64,000 bases of DNA, from NCBI GenBank assembly GCA_951812925.1, contig OX638371.1:115095124-115159123 (forward strand). The letters are read 5' to 3'. The notes beneath the pieces were generated by a model. The model had not been told where the DNA came from and ran no database searches. It saw only the letters and a program-made list of their open reading frames with translations. Position numbers and translations under genes: made by a program. Source of the DNA: Calliopum simillimum (taxonomy: Eukaryota > Arthropoda > Insecta > Diptera > Lauxaniidae). Position 1 is the stretch's first letter. Each line of letters opens with the position of its first letter. Of this stretch, positions 1-11,876 are shown one piece after another.

Positions 1-1550
1 GCAATTCATTTTGTTTTGTTTTTTTGGGTTTTAGCGCTTTGTTTTCATTGGGTGGTTTGTTTTAGGGAAGTTTGGTGGCAACGTGCAGGACGCGCGCCGT
101 TTGGCAAAACTTTATGATGACGTTCGGTTTAATTGATTTTAATGAGCTGACACTAAATCGTTTATTATGGGTTTTGTGTTTTTGAAATTTTAGCTGTGGT
201 GTAATTGGACAGTTAATTTGCCTTTTGTAATTTATTTGTAAGTTACATTTATGGTTTCCATTATTTCAATTTTGTTTCAATGTCAAATTATTTTGCGTTG
301 TCATAATTTGGCATTTCATTGGATTTTCGGAAATTATTTCTAATTTTAGTGAAGTGAGCTTTCTCAAAAATACAAAGTTCCGTCGCACAAAGAAAGGAAA
401 ATTTATGAACCGTGATCATTGAAGGCTGGAAGAATGAGGGCTACACTAGTCGGCATAATTATTTTGACAAAATCTATTTGTGACTACCGAACGTTGCTTT
501 GCTTTAAACTGACAAACAACGGTGCGAAAATTATGCTGAAAAGAAAGACCTTACTTACAGATATATGTATTCCAAATATTTTGTAATATACCGTTTGCAT
601 TCTTTCTTTGCTGATAAGAATTCAAGCAAACAACGAATTTTGTTCGTGACATAAGTATTTTGACAACAACTTCGCAAAATCACTTTTCTACAGCAAAAAT
701 TGTGAATGGAACGTTTTAAATTTATTTCGATTACTTGGAGAGTGCTCAGCTAAAAAAAGTAAAAAAAAAAAGATTGCCGTTCCGACGGACTTACAATTCC
801 AGGCTTAAGCTAAAGTTAGAATTTTAGTGAAAATATCTAGACATTCTATTAGACGCGAAAAATTTTTTCCGCAAAACGACCAAACTCAAAAACGCCTGAC
901 GTTTAAATAGAAACATCAAACTTGAAAGCTCTTTTAAGCGTTAAACCACACCACCACATTTAAACAATTCGTATGAATGACTTACGGTGTTACCTCTCAC
1001 CACATGTTTACGTTGTTGCTAGGTGCAACGCATAACAAACAAGAAAAAGAAGAACCAAAAGGTGGTAAAACCAGTTGTACTCTTGTTGTTCACCTTCAAC
1101 GTCCTTTAAGCCATTTTTACTTATATGTGCATATGCTTGTTGTTGTTGCTTATGCTGTTGTTGTTTTGTTGTTGTTATTGATGTGGTTGCTACCAACAGC
1201 TGAAGCACTAGCAACAATCATATCCGCCAACTAGATTTGGAATGCCGGTTGGACGCGCGCGGACGAATACATGTATACACGTCGTCAACTACTCATGTTG
1301 TTGTCGTCGTTAAAGCCAGAATAATATTGTTGTTGTTGTCTAAGGTTTTCGGAATCGGGTTTTTCTATTAAGTATAAGTTTGACGAAGGCACTACTTTAA
1401 ACCAGTCTTTGGCAGAGAATGCAGAATGAAAGAATGGCGGAGCCAAAACCAACTTACTACCAACCAACCAACACATGCATATCGCAACTTTTACATTGGA
1501 GAACAAGCTGTCTTAATTTTACATTAATGGTAAAAAAAAAACTTTTTAAT
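1..1550. other. Non-coding stretch, no gene supported
   Basis: AT-rich sequence in which I see no conserved protein, RNA gene or paired terminal repeat. The short open frames around 977-1234 and on the opposite strand are products of a TTG/CAA-rich tract at about 1135-1190 and translate to low-complexity leucine/valine or glutamine runs. Nothing else stands out. Confidence 0.6.
1135..1190. repeat. TTG-rich microsatellite tract
   Basis: Imperfect runs of the trinucleotide TTG interrupted by CTT, ATG and TTT. On the reverse strand it reads as CAA. It accounts for the overlapping open frames here. Similar tracts recur in the window at about 22425-22490, 38468-38484, 50570-50605 and 56630-56650. 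Confidence 0.75.
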
Positions 1551-1552
1551 TA

Positions 1553-2004
1553 CAGTCAAACCTGCATAGCTGGGATCTACAAGGGACAAAATTTGATGTC
1601 TTAATTAATGAGGTTCTCATTAACGCAGTTAAGAAGAAGCTCAAATAAGTTTGTAAATGACCATTCACAGCCTACATAAGTCAATAATTCCATGAAATTT
1701 TATGAAAAAAAAAAGACAACCTACTTAGACCGATAAAAAGTGCATATACAAATTCTAAATAACAAATTATACAGACATAAATATTATTTCCCACTTAAAG
1801 AGGTTATTTCTAAACGGTCCCAGTTATAGAGGGAAAACTCCATGTTATAAAGACGAAAATGCACAAAAACTTAAAAAATTATATGCCAGACAAAGAGGTT
1901 TGATTATGCCAGTAATAGAGATGCAAAAGTGTTGAAACCTTGAAAAGAGTCTCACTAATAGAGTTTTAGCATTTATCCAGGTACCACTTAACCAGGTTTC
2001 GCTG
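1553..2004. mobile_element. TA-flanked MITE with pogo/Tc1-like ends
   Basis: The left end reads CAGTCAAACCTGCATAGCTG after a TA at 1551-1552. The right end, read on the opposite strand from 2004, is CAGCGAAACCTGGTTAAGTG, followed by a TA at 2005-2006. The two ends agree at most of their first 20 positions. TA duplication and a CAG start fit the Tc1/mariner/pogo superfamily; this family assignment is inference because the 452-bp element contains no transposase. Inside, short words such as 'ctataactggga' and 'ctattagtgaga' resemble parts of the end, suggesting repeated subterminal sites. Confidence 0.6.
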
Positions 2005-2028
2005 TACAACGGACACAATATTTTAATA

Positions 2029-2216
2029 GTTTCTAAATTTCTCGGAACTATAACACCCTGAAAAATACTATGTATTTCAAAATTTCTCGGAATTGCAATA
2101 CCCATAAAAAATGTTTTTTTTTTATGCCACAAATCAGTCGTTGTTTTCTGTTTTCACTAGTTCGCATCGACATTGAACAATTTTTCATGTGTGTTGTAAT
2201 TCCGAGAGATTTTGAA
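2029..2216. repeat. Inverted repeat with a duplicated left arm
   Basis: The word 'aatttctcgga' occurs twice on the left (about 2036 and 2082). Its inverted partner 'tccgagagatttt' lies at 2201-2213. Arms at 2077-2112 and 2181-2216 pair over about 36 bp with several mismatches. It is probably a small non-autonomous element; I see no clear target duplication. Confidence 0.45.
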
Positions 2217-2511
2217 TATAATTGAAATTTTGTGTTTGTTGTGCAGACGAGCCAAAATTCTACGATGGCTGCGACACCGTTGGTCTAAATGACATACATA
2301 TTTCTGCTAGTGATGAGCAAAATCGGTTTTGGCCTTGGTCTAAATGATTTATCAGAACCAAGACTGTTATTCTACCTTGGTCAATTTTAGTTATAAGGAA
2401 TGCCACGCTTTTTCGAACATAAAATCATCTCCCAGCTTAATAGCACAACTGCTTTGAAAATATGAAGATCGAAAATTTTAGCAATTTTTTCTATAATTTT
2501 TTATTTCTAAA

Positions 2512-2630
2512 GTCAAGATCAAGACCAAGACGAAGACCAAAATCATGATCAACACCAAGGCTTAATGCCCAAGGTCAAGAATCAAAAATCAAGACCAATA
2601 CTCAATGTGCAAGACCAAGACTGCTAGAGT
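2512..2630. repeat. Degenerate 'caagac' tandem repeat
   Basis: Imperfect repeats of the hexamers 'caagac' and 'caagat', interrupted by 'caacac' and 'caatac'. The irregular spacing suggests an old simple-sequence expansion. It has no coding potential in any frame I read. Confidence 0.55.
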
Positions 2631-2649
2631 TTTAGGTTACTCATCACCA

Positions 2650-2860
2650 AATTCTAAATAAATTAAAAAAAAAAAAAATTTTAAAAAAATAAAAAAAGAA
2701 ACACAGAAATGCAAAAAAAAAAATATAATAAAAACAAAATAAAAAATTAAAAACAAAAAAATTAAATAAAAAAACGCAAAAAAAATAAAAAACAATTTAT
2801 AAAAAAAATATATAAAAAATATATCTAATAAAAAATATATAAAAACAAGAATGTTCGCAT
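2650..2860. repeat. A/T-only low-complexity tract
   Basis: Nearly pure A with scattered T over about 200 bp. The minus-strand open frame here is a phenylalanine-rich artefact of poly(T). Confidence 0.8.
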
Positions 2861-2880
2861 ATGTGGACGAGGATTGATTA

Positions 2881-3731
2881 GGGTAAAGGAGGGAAATATG
2901 GACCACCAATCCTTCTTTTTTAAATAAATTTCAAAATGCATAAAACAAAACCAATAATTTTATTTCATTCATTAAAGGAAACAATTCACCTTAATTCTGA
3001 TTCACTTTTAGATGCATATCTCATCAGGATAAAGAAAAAAAAGAAAAAACTGTGAATACTCAAAATGAAGATGAAAAAAGTGTAGTGTTATGTGGACTGT
3101 ATAGTCCATATTGCCCCACATATTTATTTGGTACAGAGGTTGCATTTAAAAATGTCACTTCCGCATCCTGCGCATTCTTCATGATTCCAAGAACGCCAGA
3201 TTACACATTCAACCCAAGCCTCTCCACGGCGATCTTCTAAGTAAAGGGTATGACAGTATATGCATTTTTCGTCTTTCTTTCCTTAGGGATTTTCGAATTC
3301 CGAATCATCACCATCAGACTCGTCACGAAATCTGCAACTAGACTCTCCATCTGAAGAAGATGATAAATTTATTTGTTTTTGAGGGTTTTTCGTTTGGTGG
3401 TCCATATTACCCGCAGCACGTCATGTTGAATCAAATGGTTTTTTATCAAAAATTCTTGTGGTTAATGAACTAATTTGTATTTAAAAACATGATGTCTTCA
3501 AAGTGAAATAATGAAATTTACTCACTAGAAAAAAATTATCACCAAACTCTTTTTTAGAAAAAACAACTTAACAGAAACATGCGACTTCACCGAACGCTAA
3601 AATCGCACTGACATAAGCATTAGGTATTGGCGTAAAGTTTGAACCCGAATAACGGTAAGTCCTATGCACGCAATTGAAAATATCCGTGTGGTCCATATTA
3701 CTCGCGTAGTCCATATTTCCCTCCCTCACCC
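2881..3731. mobile_element. TA-flanked MITE with GGGT ends and repeated 'gtccatatt' words
   Basis: Left end after TA (2879-2880) is gggtaaaggagggaaatatg. The right end, read inward on the other strand from 3731, is gggtgagggagggaaatatg, with TA at 3732-3733. The inner words continue as 'gaccacc' on the left and 'gactacgc' on the right. The word 'gtccatatt' or its complement returns inside at about 3083-3115, 3398-3412 and twice within 3687-3716. The 851-bp interior has no transposase; the 62-residue open frame at 3052-3240 resembles nothing I know. The TA duplication points to the Tc1/mariner/pogo group by inference. Confidence 0.68.
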
Positions 3732-3930
3732 TACATGAAAAAAAAACCATATCTTTTTTTTCCCCTAAATTACGCCTGTATTTGACAGAAATACTGAAAA
3801 CTCAGCAAATATTTGAATATGTCCTCATATGAGGACTTTAATTCTAGTTTGAAAAAATGGGCCATAGTGAGTAAACAGAAAAATTAAATGAGTACTTTAA
3901 AGCGAGAGAATGTTTTTTCTTTTCCTATCG

Positions 3931-4982
3931 CACAGTGGTCGGAAAATCGAAAAAGCTGGCCAAAATTCTGAAAGTCGGTAATAAGGGGTTTTTGATAATG
4001 CTGATTACGAATCCGAAATCCATTTTTAAAAAAACAAAATGGCGGATCCACTATAGTGCACAAATAATGCTTAACCAAATATATTCTCGGTAATTTTAGG
4101 TTTGTGATGATGCTTATTACGAATCTGAAATCTATTTTCAAAAAAAAAAAAATGGCGGATCCAAAATGGTGGACTAAAAACTGCTAAGCTGCATTTATTA
4201 CCACCAAAAACGGTTCATTGGAGTTTCAGATGTTGTTTACGAAATACAAAATGGCGGATCCACAATGACGGACCGTTTAGTGCAAAACTATATTAATCAA
4301 TAAGAAGAGGGTTATTGGAGTTTTTGAGGTCGCTGATTGGAAATATGAAATTAATTTTTGTAATACAAACTGGCACATCCAAAATTTCGGTCAAAATATG
4401 CTGAACAGCATCTTTATCTACGAAAGTTTTGTTTCTGGGATCAACCATTACGAAAACGAAATACTTTACAAAAGTCTTAATATCTTTTTCAGAGGCACCT
4501 CGGGGCAGCTAATTTTTTTACAGGTTTGTAGAAAAATGTACCCTGAATAAGATGCATGTAGAAACTAGACGGATGGCCGTGGATGCTATAACATTTATCA
4601 TATTAAAAACCACTTCAACAATTTTTTTGTGTATATATTTTCACGAAACCGTTGCCTATTTACATAAACTGTGAACGAGATAAAACGCTTTGGATTTGAG
4701 AAACATATTAAATTAACATTCACTGAGAGACTCCATTTCGTTACATTGCAAAAAGATGAATAGAAATTATGTTTTCCACTTGTTTACTGAGACGCTTTAT
4801 TTAAAAAAAAAAATAAAAAAATTCTTCGTAAGAATAGGTGAACTTCAAACTCACAGAGGTCTTTCTGACCACTGAAACGATCAAAGTGGATAATATTCTA
4901 CCATTACCAACAATTAAAAGTGAAAAAACAAAAATTTTATTTTTTGATTTTGACCAGCTTTTTTGATTTTCCGACCAGTGTG
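3931..4982. mobile_element. Non-autonomous element with 37-bp TIRs
   Basis: The left terminus cacagtggtcggaaaatc continues as 'gaaaaagctggccaaaat'. The right terminus, read on the other strand from 4982, is cacactggtcggaaaatc followed by 'aaaaaagctggtcaaaat'. About 34 of 37 positions agree. Both flanks show 'tatcg' (3926-3930 and 4983-4987), compatible with a short target duplication. CA.TGGTC-type ends are seen in hAT elements, which normally make 8-bp duplications, so that assignment stays tentative. The 1.05-kb interior has no transposase and holds a tandem array (separate entry). Confidence 0.62.
3975..4400. repeat. About 100-115 bp tandem units with 'atggcggatcc'
   Basis: The word 'atggcggatcc' recurs with its G-G-C starting near 4041, 4154 and 4253, each preceded by a variant of 'attacgaatctgaaat', with a weaker fourth unit after it. 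Spacings are 113 and 99 bp. The array lies inside the 3931-4982 element. A reverse-complement pair of related units is at about 6780-6960. Confidence 0.6.
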
Positions 4983-6770
4983 TATCGCCGAAATTTCTGA
5001 GAAATAATAAAGAATCAGCAAGAGTAATCTGTAATGAAATCTAAAAGTTTTTATTTAAAATTATTGCATATGAAATGAAAAACTTGTTCTACAGTGTAAA
5101 ACGTAAAAAGTATATTGAAGGTGAAGTGGTTTTGCCGCACATTTACCATTTTTGTAGGTTCACCAACATGGCCACTTTGCCAACACTTCTTATTCTTTGA
5201 CTATCCCCTTGCGCTGCATAACGACATGTCCTCAAACCCCCCTCCCCCTCCGCCAAAAACGCACACACATTTCTCTTACAATATCTTAAGATTTTCTAAA
5301 CATTTTAGTCCACTTTTCAAATACATGTATATGTATACTATATGGAGAAACTGCATACGTCTAAATCGTTTAAGAGTTAACGACCGAGGAAGTGCTCGCG
5401 TGTAGTCTGTTCTATGCGATTTGTGCTCCCTACTGGTGCCTCCTCACACTTCTTATCTGCCAAGATTGTTGTAATATTTGCCGTTCATGTTGTTGCTGTT
5501 GGTTTTGTTTTTGTTGTGGTTGCATATGTTGCGTGTTCTTCGCGGTTTATTGTTGGCCAAGTGTTTGTGCTGTGCAATTTTTTTATTTTTTATATCGTGG
5601 GTGTCGGTCGGTTCATTGTATCTGTAAATATGTGGTGTGGTAAATACTTATGTGGTGGCGCTGCACTAGAGGAAAAAGGGGCAACAAAAAAAGCCAAGAA
5701 ATTCCATGGCAAAGAAAATCATCTTGAAGAATGCTTCTGATAATGAATGAAATTTCTATAGCATTTAGTTGATTATCAAATTTTAGCTTTATTTTTGAGC
5801 AGAACAAATGAATATGGGTAGTTCATTGTTCTATGGAACGAAATGGTACTTTCTTTTCGGCTCAATTTTTTATTGAAAGTTTTTGCAATCGAGTCTATTG
5901 TATCACAACAAGGTGGTTACCACATTCTGGTCAAAACTTGATAATTATGTGATTTTATCAACAGTATTTTGTTTCTTTAAATGCCGACAAATCAATTTAA
6001 TATTTCAGCTCAATTAGTAGCAGCTGAGTCGAAATTACTTTTCCGCTGGATGACGTACGTACTGTCTGAAGTAGTGACGCTTTTTTCATTAAATTTGCAC
6101 GATTTACACAATTGCAACAATGTACAATTGACCAACAACAATGAGCAGTCGACGGCAGCTTCATTTGTCTGTGTGTCGTCTGTCTATCAGCTGTTGGGTG
6201 GGAATGCATTTCATGCATGAAGTGCATGCGTTCTTTGGACTTGGGGTGAACTCATGCAACTTATGAGTCATAAAATGGTGGGAGTGCTGCTACGGCTACA
6301 TTTGGTTTTTGTAATTGCGTTCTTTATTAAAGGTACAATGTGCAGTGTAGCAAATAAATTGAAGTCGAAAGCGGTTTTTTTATTGCACTTCTATTAATTG
6401 CATTTTGGTATATTACAATTGTGATTCAAGATATGGTCAATTTGTCATAACGCATACTGGGAATATTTTGACATTTTACCTTCAATATAAAATTATAAAC
6501 TAACAAAGTTTATCGAAGTTTACCGAAGTTCAGCTTAATCCTTATACTTTTAACAAGGTCAGAGTTTTCTGAATGCAATAATACTAACATTTTTTGCAGA
6601 TTATTGTTGTTTTTTAAGTTGTCATTGTTTTTGTGGATGTCTACTGCTTCAAAAACGTCGATTTGTACAACGCATGGAGTACAACATTCAAATCTGACAG
6701 GGAAAATTATGTTTACAATTTTCTTTTGCAAAATTGCAATGAAAACAAATCAAATGCTTTTTATAAAATT
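4983..6770. other. Non-coding stretch, no gene supported
   Basis: I found no protein or RNA gene here. The 83- and 108-residue open frames at 5392-5740 overlap in different frames and consist of cysteine- or valine-rich translation of a GTT/TGC-rich tract, so I do not treat them as genes. A C-rich run 'cccccctccccctccg' lies near 5238-5253. Confidence 0.55.
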
Positions 6771-6779
6771 TAAATATTC

Positions 6780-6960
6780 AGAATACCGATTCTCATGCCG
6801 CCATTTTGGATTCGTCATTTTGAATTGGAGATTTTAACTATTAGATTCTTAACAAGCGTCTGTCGAAATACCTGAACACCGATTTTTTTGTAAATCAGAA
6901 GATTATTCAAAATTTTGGATCCGCTATTTTGAATTTCAAACATTTGAGCTCAGATTTGTA
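6780..6960. repeat. Reverse-oriented relative of the 'atggcggatcc' units
   Basis: 'gccgccattttggattcg' near 6797 and 'ttttggatccgctatttt' near 6912 are reverse-complement relatives of the tandem units at 3975-4400. The spacing of about 115 bp matches. Terminal repeats like those at 3931 and 4982 were not seen, so this is a fragment. Confidence 0.45.
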
Positions 6961-7276
6961 ATTAGCAACTTTGAAATACCTCGTCCATGTACGGTGAGCC
7001 ACAAAATATTTAAATGAAATACCAAATCGACCTAGATTAGATGTTGATATTTCAGTGCAGAACTTGCCCAATATTTGAGTTGAAGATAATGGCTACACAA
7101 TCTGAGTTAGAAGCACCTAGCACTTCACACATCAACGTCACTTTTTTCTTGAAGTAACGTTACTTGGTACGCTTCTAGCAAAATGTATAAGGTTTGCAGA
7201 TTTATTAAGCCGCTCTCGTAGAGTTATATAGCCATCATCAACATTGCAATTTAATTTTTTGTTTTGACATTTTTAT

Positions 7277-8031
7277 ACCCCACATCCAGGGTATGTTCAC
7301 TTTGTCCTTACGTTTATAAAGCGGAGAAGGAGGCGTGTCAGCGACACCTCCTGAGTCGATATAGCCATGTCCGTCTATCTGTCTGTCTATCCGTTGAAAT
7401 CATTTTAATATTTTTTTAGGAGTAAGATAATTCAATGAAATTTGGAACAATGCCTCCTTCGCCAAAGTAACCTTGACTTAGTGAAAATGAGCGAAAACGA
7501 TGCAACTTTAGGAGTATTTTTCAAGACAATGCAACCATAATAGTTACCCATAAATACTAGGTCCAGTAAGCGCAAGCCCTCAAACTCGGACAAGAAGGCG
7601 TGGCACCACCATATAAGAAAAAGTTTCAAAATGTAATACTGTAAACGTTTTTTGAGATACCCTTACTAAATTTCACTCAGATTTTAGGAACAGTAAATGC
7701 AAGCTCTGAGCAAAAACAAGGTAAACCCGGACAAGAGGGCCTGGCACCTCCCATAAAAACAAAAGCTTCAAAATGCTATACTGAAAACCTTTTGGATATA
7801 ATCCAACAAAATTTCACTCAGACACTAAGAACAGTAAAAGCAAGCTCTGAGCAAAAACTAAGCATAGGACAGGACAAGAGGGTGTGGAACCTCCCATACA
7901 AGCAAAAGATCGCAAATGAAAGTGTCTTTTGAGATAGGCTAACACCTTCCGTACAAATAAAATTTTCAAAATACTGCAGTGTAGGGTAGTTAATGTTTGG
8001 CCAGGTCAAAAGTAACACCTCTTCTAGTTTT
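7277..8031 (+). mobile_element. Mini-me/DINE-like dispersed element, copy 1
   Basis: Begins with 'tataccccacatccagggta', continues through 'ggaggcgtgtcagcgacacc' and 'gagtcgatatagccatgtcc', then a (GTCY)n track near 7370-7392. A core next to a GTCY microsatellite is the known layout of dipteran mini-me/DINE-type repeats. The 3' part has about 2.5 tandem units of about 110-125 bp containing 'ggcacctcccat', and the end reads 'gtagggtagttaatgtttgg'. No protein is encoded, as is normal for this type. Start and end are approximate. Confidence 0.65.
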
Positions 8032-9938
8032 TTAATGAAATTAAAAATTCCAGTCCTGGATAGATATTTTTGGTGAAAAAAAAGTATCCCTGGATTGGAA
8101 GAAAAAATATCCCTGCTGGAAAGGAAATTTTCATTCTCGAAATATTTGCGATTGTAAGTGCACCCTCTCGGTGGAGAAATGAATTCTCAAGAGGGAATTT
8201 CTCAATTTATTCATGATAGTGCTCACTAAGTGCTATAGTATAACAGAGAAAACAATATAATTGGAATTAAAAATTTTCAGTACAATTAATCCCTTAAAAT
8301 ATATTTATACACTTCAGAAAAAACACTCATATATTTTAGGTTCAATTTTTGAAGAGAAACATATTTAAATTGAAAATTAACATTTTAAAAACGAAAAGTA
8401 CAACGTATTTTTTTTTATATTTAAAATGCGAAAGCTGATAGAATTAAAAAGAATAAAAGATGCACAAAAGAGGTAAAAAAAAAACACCATCCCATGTTGA
8501 CCAAAGGAAAACACAGAAAACCTCTGATTGAAGTTTGTCTCTGTAGTGCATAGAAAAAAAGAGCAAATAAAAATCATGCAAAACGGAGTGTAGAGTTGAC
8601 AAAAATTAAGCTTCCAAAGAATTAACTTTGAAATGAACAAATGACATGAAATGAAATTTCTTTCACATGTAATTGAAGTGCACCAACTTCAACGGATAGA
8701 GTATGAAAGGAATACTAATTGGGTTAAAGAAGTTGGAATAAATTGCAGCAAAATTTAAAGAGTTTAGAAAACTTTGAAGTAAGGAAGATTGTTAGCTAAG
8801 GAAAATTAAACAAATCAAATACTTAACAAAATAACGAATATTTTTTTAAATTCGCACTTATTTTTTTATAGCACAAATATGTTATGTATTTACATATAAA
8901 AAAGTTTTATTTAACTTTCAAAGTAAAATCCCTTCGAAAATGAGAAGCAATTTCAACTTAAAACGGTTTAAGCATACCGAAGGATGTATTGTATTATTTA
9001 TTAACACAGAGATTGTAACCTTGACATTTACATGATTGTCACAAATCACAGAAACTGAGAGACAGCATATTACAAAAAGCAGAAGAGGAAAAAAACTATG
9101 AGAGCAGACTAAAGCGGCAGCATCACTTGGGAAATTCCACGAGCACTCGTACGTATGCCACATTTATTCCCTCAACGTTATATGATGATGATGATGATGA
9201 TAAAAATTAAAAATTTATCATGAATGCACAACAACAAAAGCATTAACGACGAGCAGAACAAACAGCAAGAAAGGCTTTATGTGACACATGCGATAATAAT
9301 GACTTGCAGAACCATTAACGTTGAAGTTGTGCTGAGCGTAGCGGAGTGGAGCAACAAAAAACTACTACTAGTAGTTGAAATCTGCTACTTTTTAGCGCAA
9401 ATGACTTAAAACAGATTTTTAAATATGACGAAGGAGCAAAGGATTTTTTTTTTTTTTTGCTTTGCATGGTTAATTAATAATTAAAATCTCAACCTTGCTT
9501 TCGTGCTCATTATGCTCGAAAAAACAGATGTATAATTGACATCATTTTTTTAAAGTCACTGCAAAATAAACAAAGTTAAATAGTTTTTAAAGTTTAGTTA
9601 TGAAATATCATTTCATTCCAATGTCTGCCTTAGCTAACTGGTTGTCAGTATGTAGTACATAATAGCAACCGAATATTGCAGTAAAGTATATATTCAATGA
9701 TGTCCAATTCAGCTCTAAAGCTGAGTAAAGTCACTTAAACAAAACGATTGTTATTCCACTGTAGCTTATGCTGTCGCCCATAGCGATTATGAGATCTTAA
9801 TTTTTGAAGAAAAACGATACCCAATGACATTTGCAACCGAGTCCTTGAGTGAAACTCTGGAGTTCTAGAGAGAACGAAATGTGAGAATCGAGAATATCGG
9901 GGAAAGATATCATGGTCATTGCAAAGGATGAAGGTGAA
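8032..9938. other. Non-coding stretch, no gene supported
   Basis: AT-rich sequence without recognisable coding or RNA features. A perfect GAT run (about 9183-9202) is the only distinct motif. The open frames here are short and have no recognisable domain. Confidence 0.55.
9183..9202. repeat. (GAT)n microsatellite
   Basis: Six to seven perfect GAT/ATG units followed by AT-rich sequence. Likely length-polymorphic. Confidence 0.85.
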
Positions 9939-10043
9939 CAGTGGTGGTTCCAGGATTCATATATAGGGTGTGATAAAGTCTTAAGGAATACTTTATGATC
10001 GAGATTTATTTATTCGATCAAATTTTCTATGGATCCACCACTG
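9939..10043. repeat. Short inverted-repeat element
   Basis: The left end 'cagtggtggttcca' and the right end, read on the other strand as 'cagtggtggatcca', agree at 13 of 14 positions and enclose 105 bp. A CAGTGG start resembles hAT-type ends, but the 8-bp flanks do not match, so it may be an old copy or a chance pair. Confidence 0.4.
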
Positions 10044-10244
10044 CAGACGATGCATTTTAACCCATAATTAATTATTGACATGTCAAAATAAACAAAGCCT
10101 AAAAGCATGCAAAGCATTTTTGTTAGCTTCAAAGCAAAAATAATACCAACATTTAACTTCTGTGCACCCTGTGAACGTGGTGGAAAGAAACAACGAGAAC
10201 AGCTCCAATCTCAAATCAGAACTCCTTTATCATAATTTTCTATT

Positions 10245-11130
10245 TTTTATACCCTACACCCAGGGTATATTCACGTTGGCCTTCCGTTTGTAACGCAGAG
10301 AAGGAGGCGTGTCAGATATAGAAAAGTGTATATATTCTTGATCAGCATCACCTCCTGAGTCGATAAAGCCATATCCGTCTGTCTGGCTGGCTGGGTGGCT
10401 GGCTGGGTGGCTGACTGTGTGTTGAAATACACTTTTTGGGAAAACTAAGCAAGATAATTCAATGAAATTTAATACACTGCCTCCGTCGTCAAAGATAGCT
10501 CGGGGGATTGAAAATGAGCGAAATCGGTCAACGGACACGCCTACCGCCCATGCAAAAAATATATTCAAAATGCAATTTTAGGAGTATTTTTCACGACAAT
10601 GCAACCAAAATACACATAAATACTAAAAATTATAAGCACAAGCTCTGAGAAAGAACTGAACGAATTCGAACAAGAGGGCGTGGCACCACCCATATAAGCA
10701 AAAGCTTCAAAACGCTATTCTGAAAGCGTTTTTTGAGATATTCGAACCAAATTCGACTCAGACACTAAGAATCATAAATGAAAGCTCTCAGCAAAAATTA
10801 GGTGAAATCTGGCAAGGGGGCGTGGCACCTCCCTTATAAGCAAAAGTTTCAAAATGCTATACTGAAAGAGTTTTTTGAGATAATCCAACCAAACTTCACT
10901 CAAATACTAAAGACTATAAATGCCGCTTTAAGCTAAAACTAGACGAGCTCGGACAAGAGGGCGTGGCACCTCCTATATAAGCAAAAGCTTCAAAACACTA
11001 TACTGAAAGCTTTTTTCACTCAGACACTCAAAACTATAAATCCAAACTCTGGACAAAAACTGGGTGAACTCGGACAAGAGGGCGTAGCACCTCCCATATG
11101 AGCAAAATTTTAAAAATACTGCAGTGTAGG
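10245..11130 (+). mobile_element. Mini-me/DINE-like dispersed element, copy 2
   Basis: Starts 'tataccctacacccagggta' and carries 'tatatattcttgatcagcat', 'gagtcgataaagccatatcc' and a GTCY/GGCT-type microsatellite at about 10375-10425. Four tandem units of roughly 110-125 bp follow, each with 'gggcgtggcacctcc' and 'actgaaagcgttttttgaga' variants. The end is 'ctgcagtgtagggta' near 11120. It is longer than copy 1 because it has more internal units, showing that unit number varies within the family. Confidence 0.68.
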
Positions 11131-11309
11131 GTATTATTGGCGATTATTATGAAAAAAAAAACAAATATCTCAGGAAAGTGGAAACAGTATTTTCTGTAGT
11201 GCTCTTCAAACGCTAGAAGTTCTAGAACTCTTATCAAAACTTTTTTTTGTTAACTTTAGTTGGCTTGCTCTTCTTTTTAATTAAAAAAACTCTTTTGTTA
11301 AAAATTATT

Positions 11310-11425
11310 GTATAACAAAAAAAAAAATAAAGAGAAAATAAGAAAAAATAATAAAAAACTAAAATAAAATAAAAATAATAACAAGCAAATAAAAAATAAA
11401 AAAAAATAAAAAAAAATAAAATATT
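11310..11425. repeat. A-rich low-complexity tract
   Basis: Runs of 'aaaataaaa' over about 115 bp. No gene signals. Confidence 0.75.
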
Positions 11426-11436
11426 ATTTCGAATTT

Positions 11437-11528
11437 TGTAAAAGAACTACAGAACTTTCCCCAGAGAACTCAGAACTTCAAAAAAATTTTCAGTTTTGGA
11501 AAATTCCGGAGCCAAATTCACATGAGCC
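11437..11528 (-). mobile_element. Foldback family fragment, right end
   Basis: Matches the outer right arm of the 23642-25006 foldback: 'agaactacagaact', then 'gaactcagaactt', 'ttttggaaaattccggagcc' and the terminus 'aaattcacatgag'. Only about 90 bp of the arm remains and no left partner is adjacent, so this is a truncated copy. Confidence 0.6.
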
Positions 11529-11845
11529 ATGATTGTGCAATTTATGCAGAAAAGTGTAAATGTGCGCCAATTGAAAACACATTTACGATTCCACAGAAAT
11601 TACAACAACGGAAAGCTTCAACATATAAACTAACTAATGTGATAAAATTCATACTAAAATAACCACAAATTCTAGAGTAAAATGGTCTCCTATGAAAGCT
11701 AACAAGTAGGAATAAGATAGACAGTCAACACTACACTAAAAGACATGCAGACGAAATGGACAAACAACCATTTGACAACTCAAAATCAGAAATTGCAGAT
11801 AATAGACGCCCAAATGTCTACAATTATTATTATCTTACACAGAAA

Positions 11846-11876
11846 TGTCATGTGATGTGATGTGATGTGTTGTGTT
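11846..11876. repeat. TGTGA-type pentanucleotide microsatellite
   Basis: 'catgtgatgtgatgtgatgt' continues into 'gttgtgttg'. A short simple repeat with no gene context. Confidence 0.75.

Noticed and set aside
2637..2909. 90-codon minus-strand frame rich in Phe, Ile and Leu, resembling a membrane protein.
   Set aside because: It is the translation of a nearly pure A/T tract.
5392..5740. Two overlapping open frames of 83 and 108 codons, one rich in cysteine.
   Set aside because: They lie in different frames of the same GTT/TGC-rich tract and their composition follows the nucleotide bias. No signal peptide or domain pattern persists.
9939..10043. Possible hAT MITE with an 8-bp duplication.
   Set aside because: The ends pair, but 'aaggtgaa' and 'cagacgat' do not match, so I kept only the inverted repeat and not the hAT claim.
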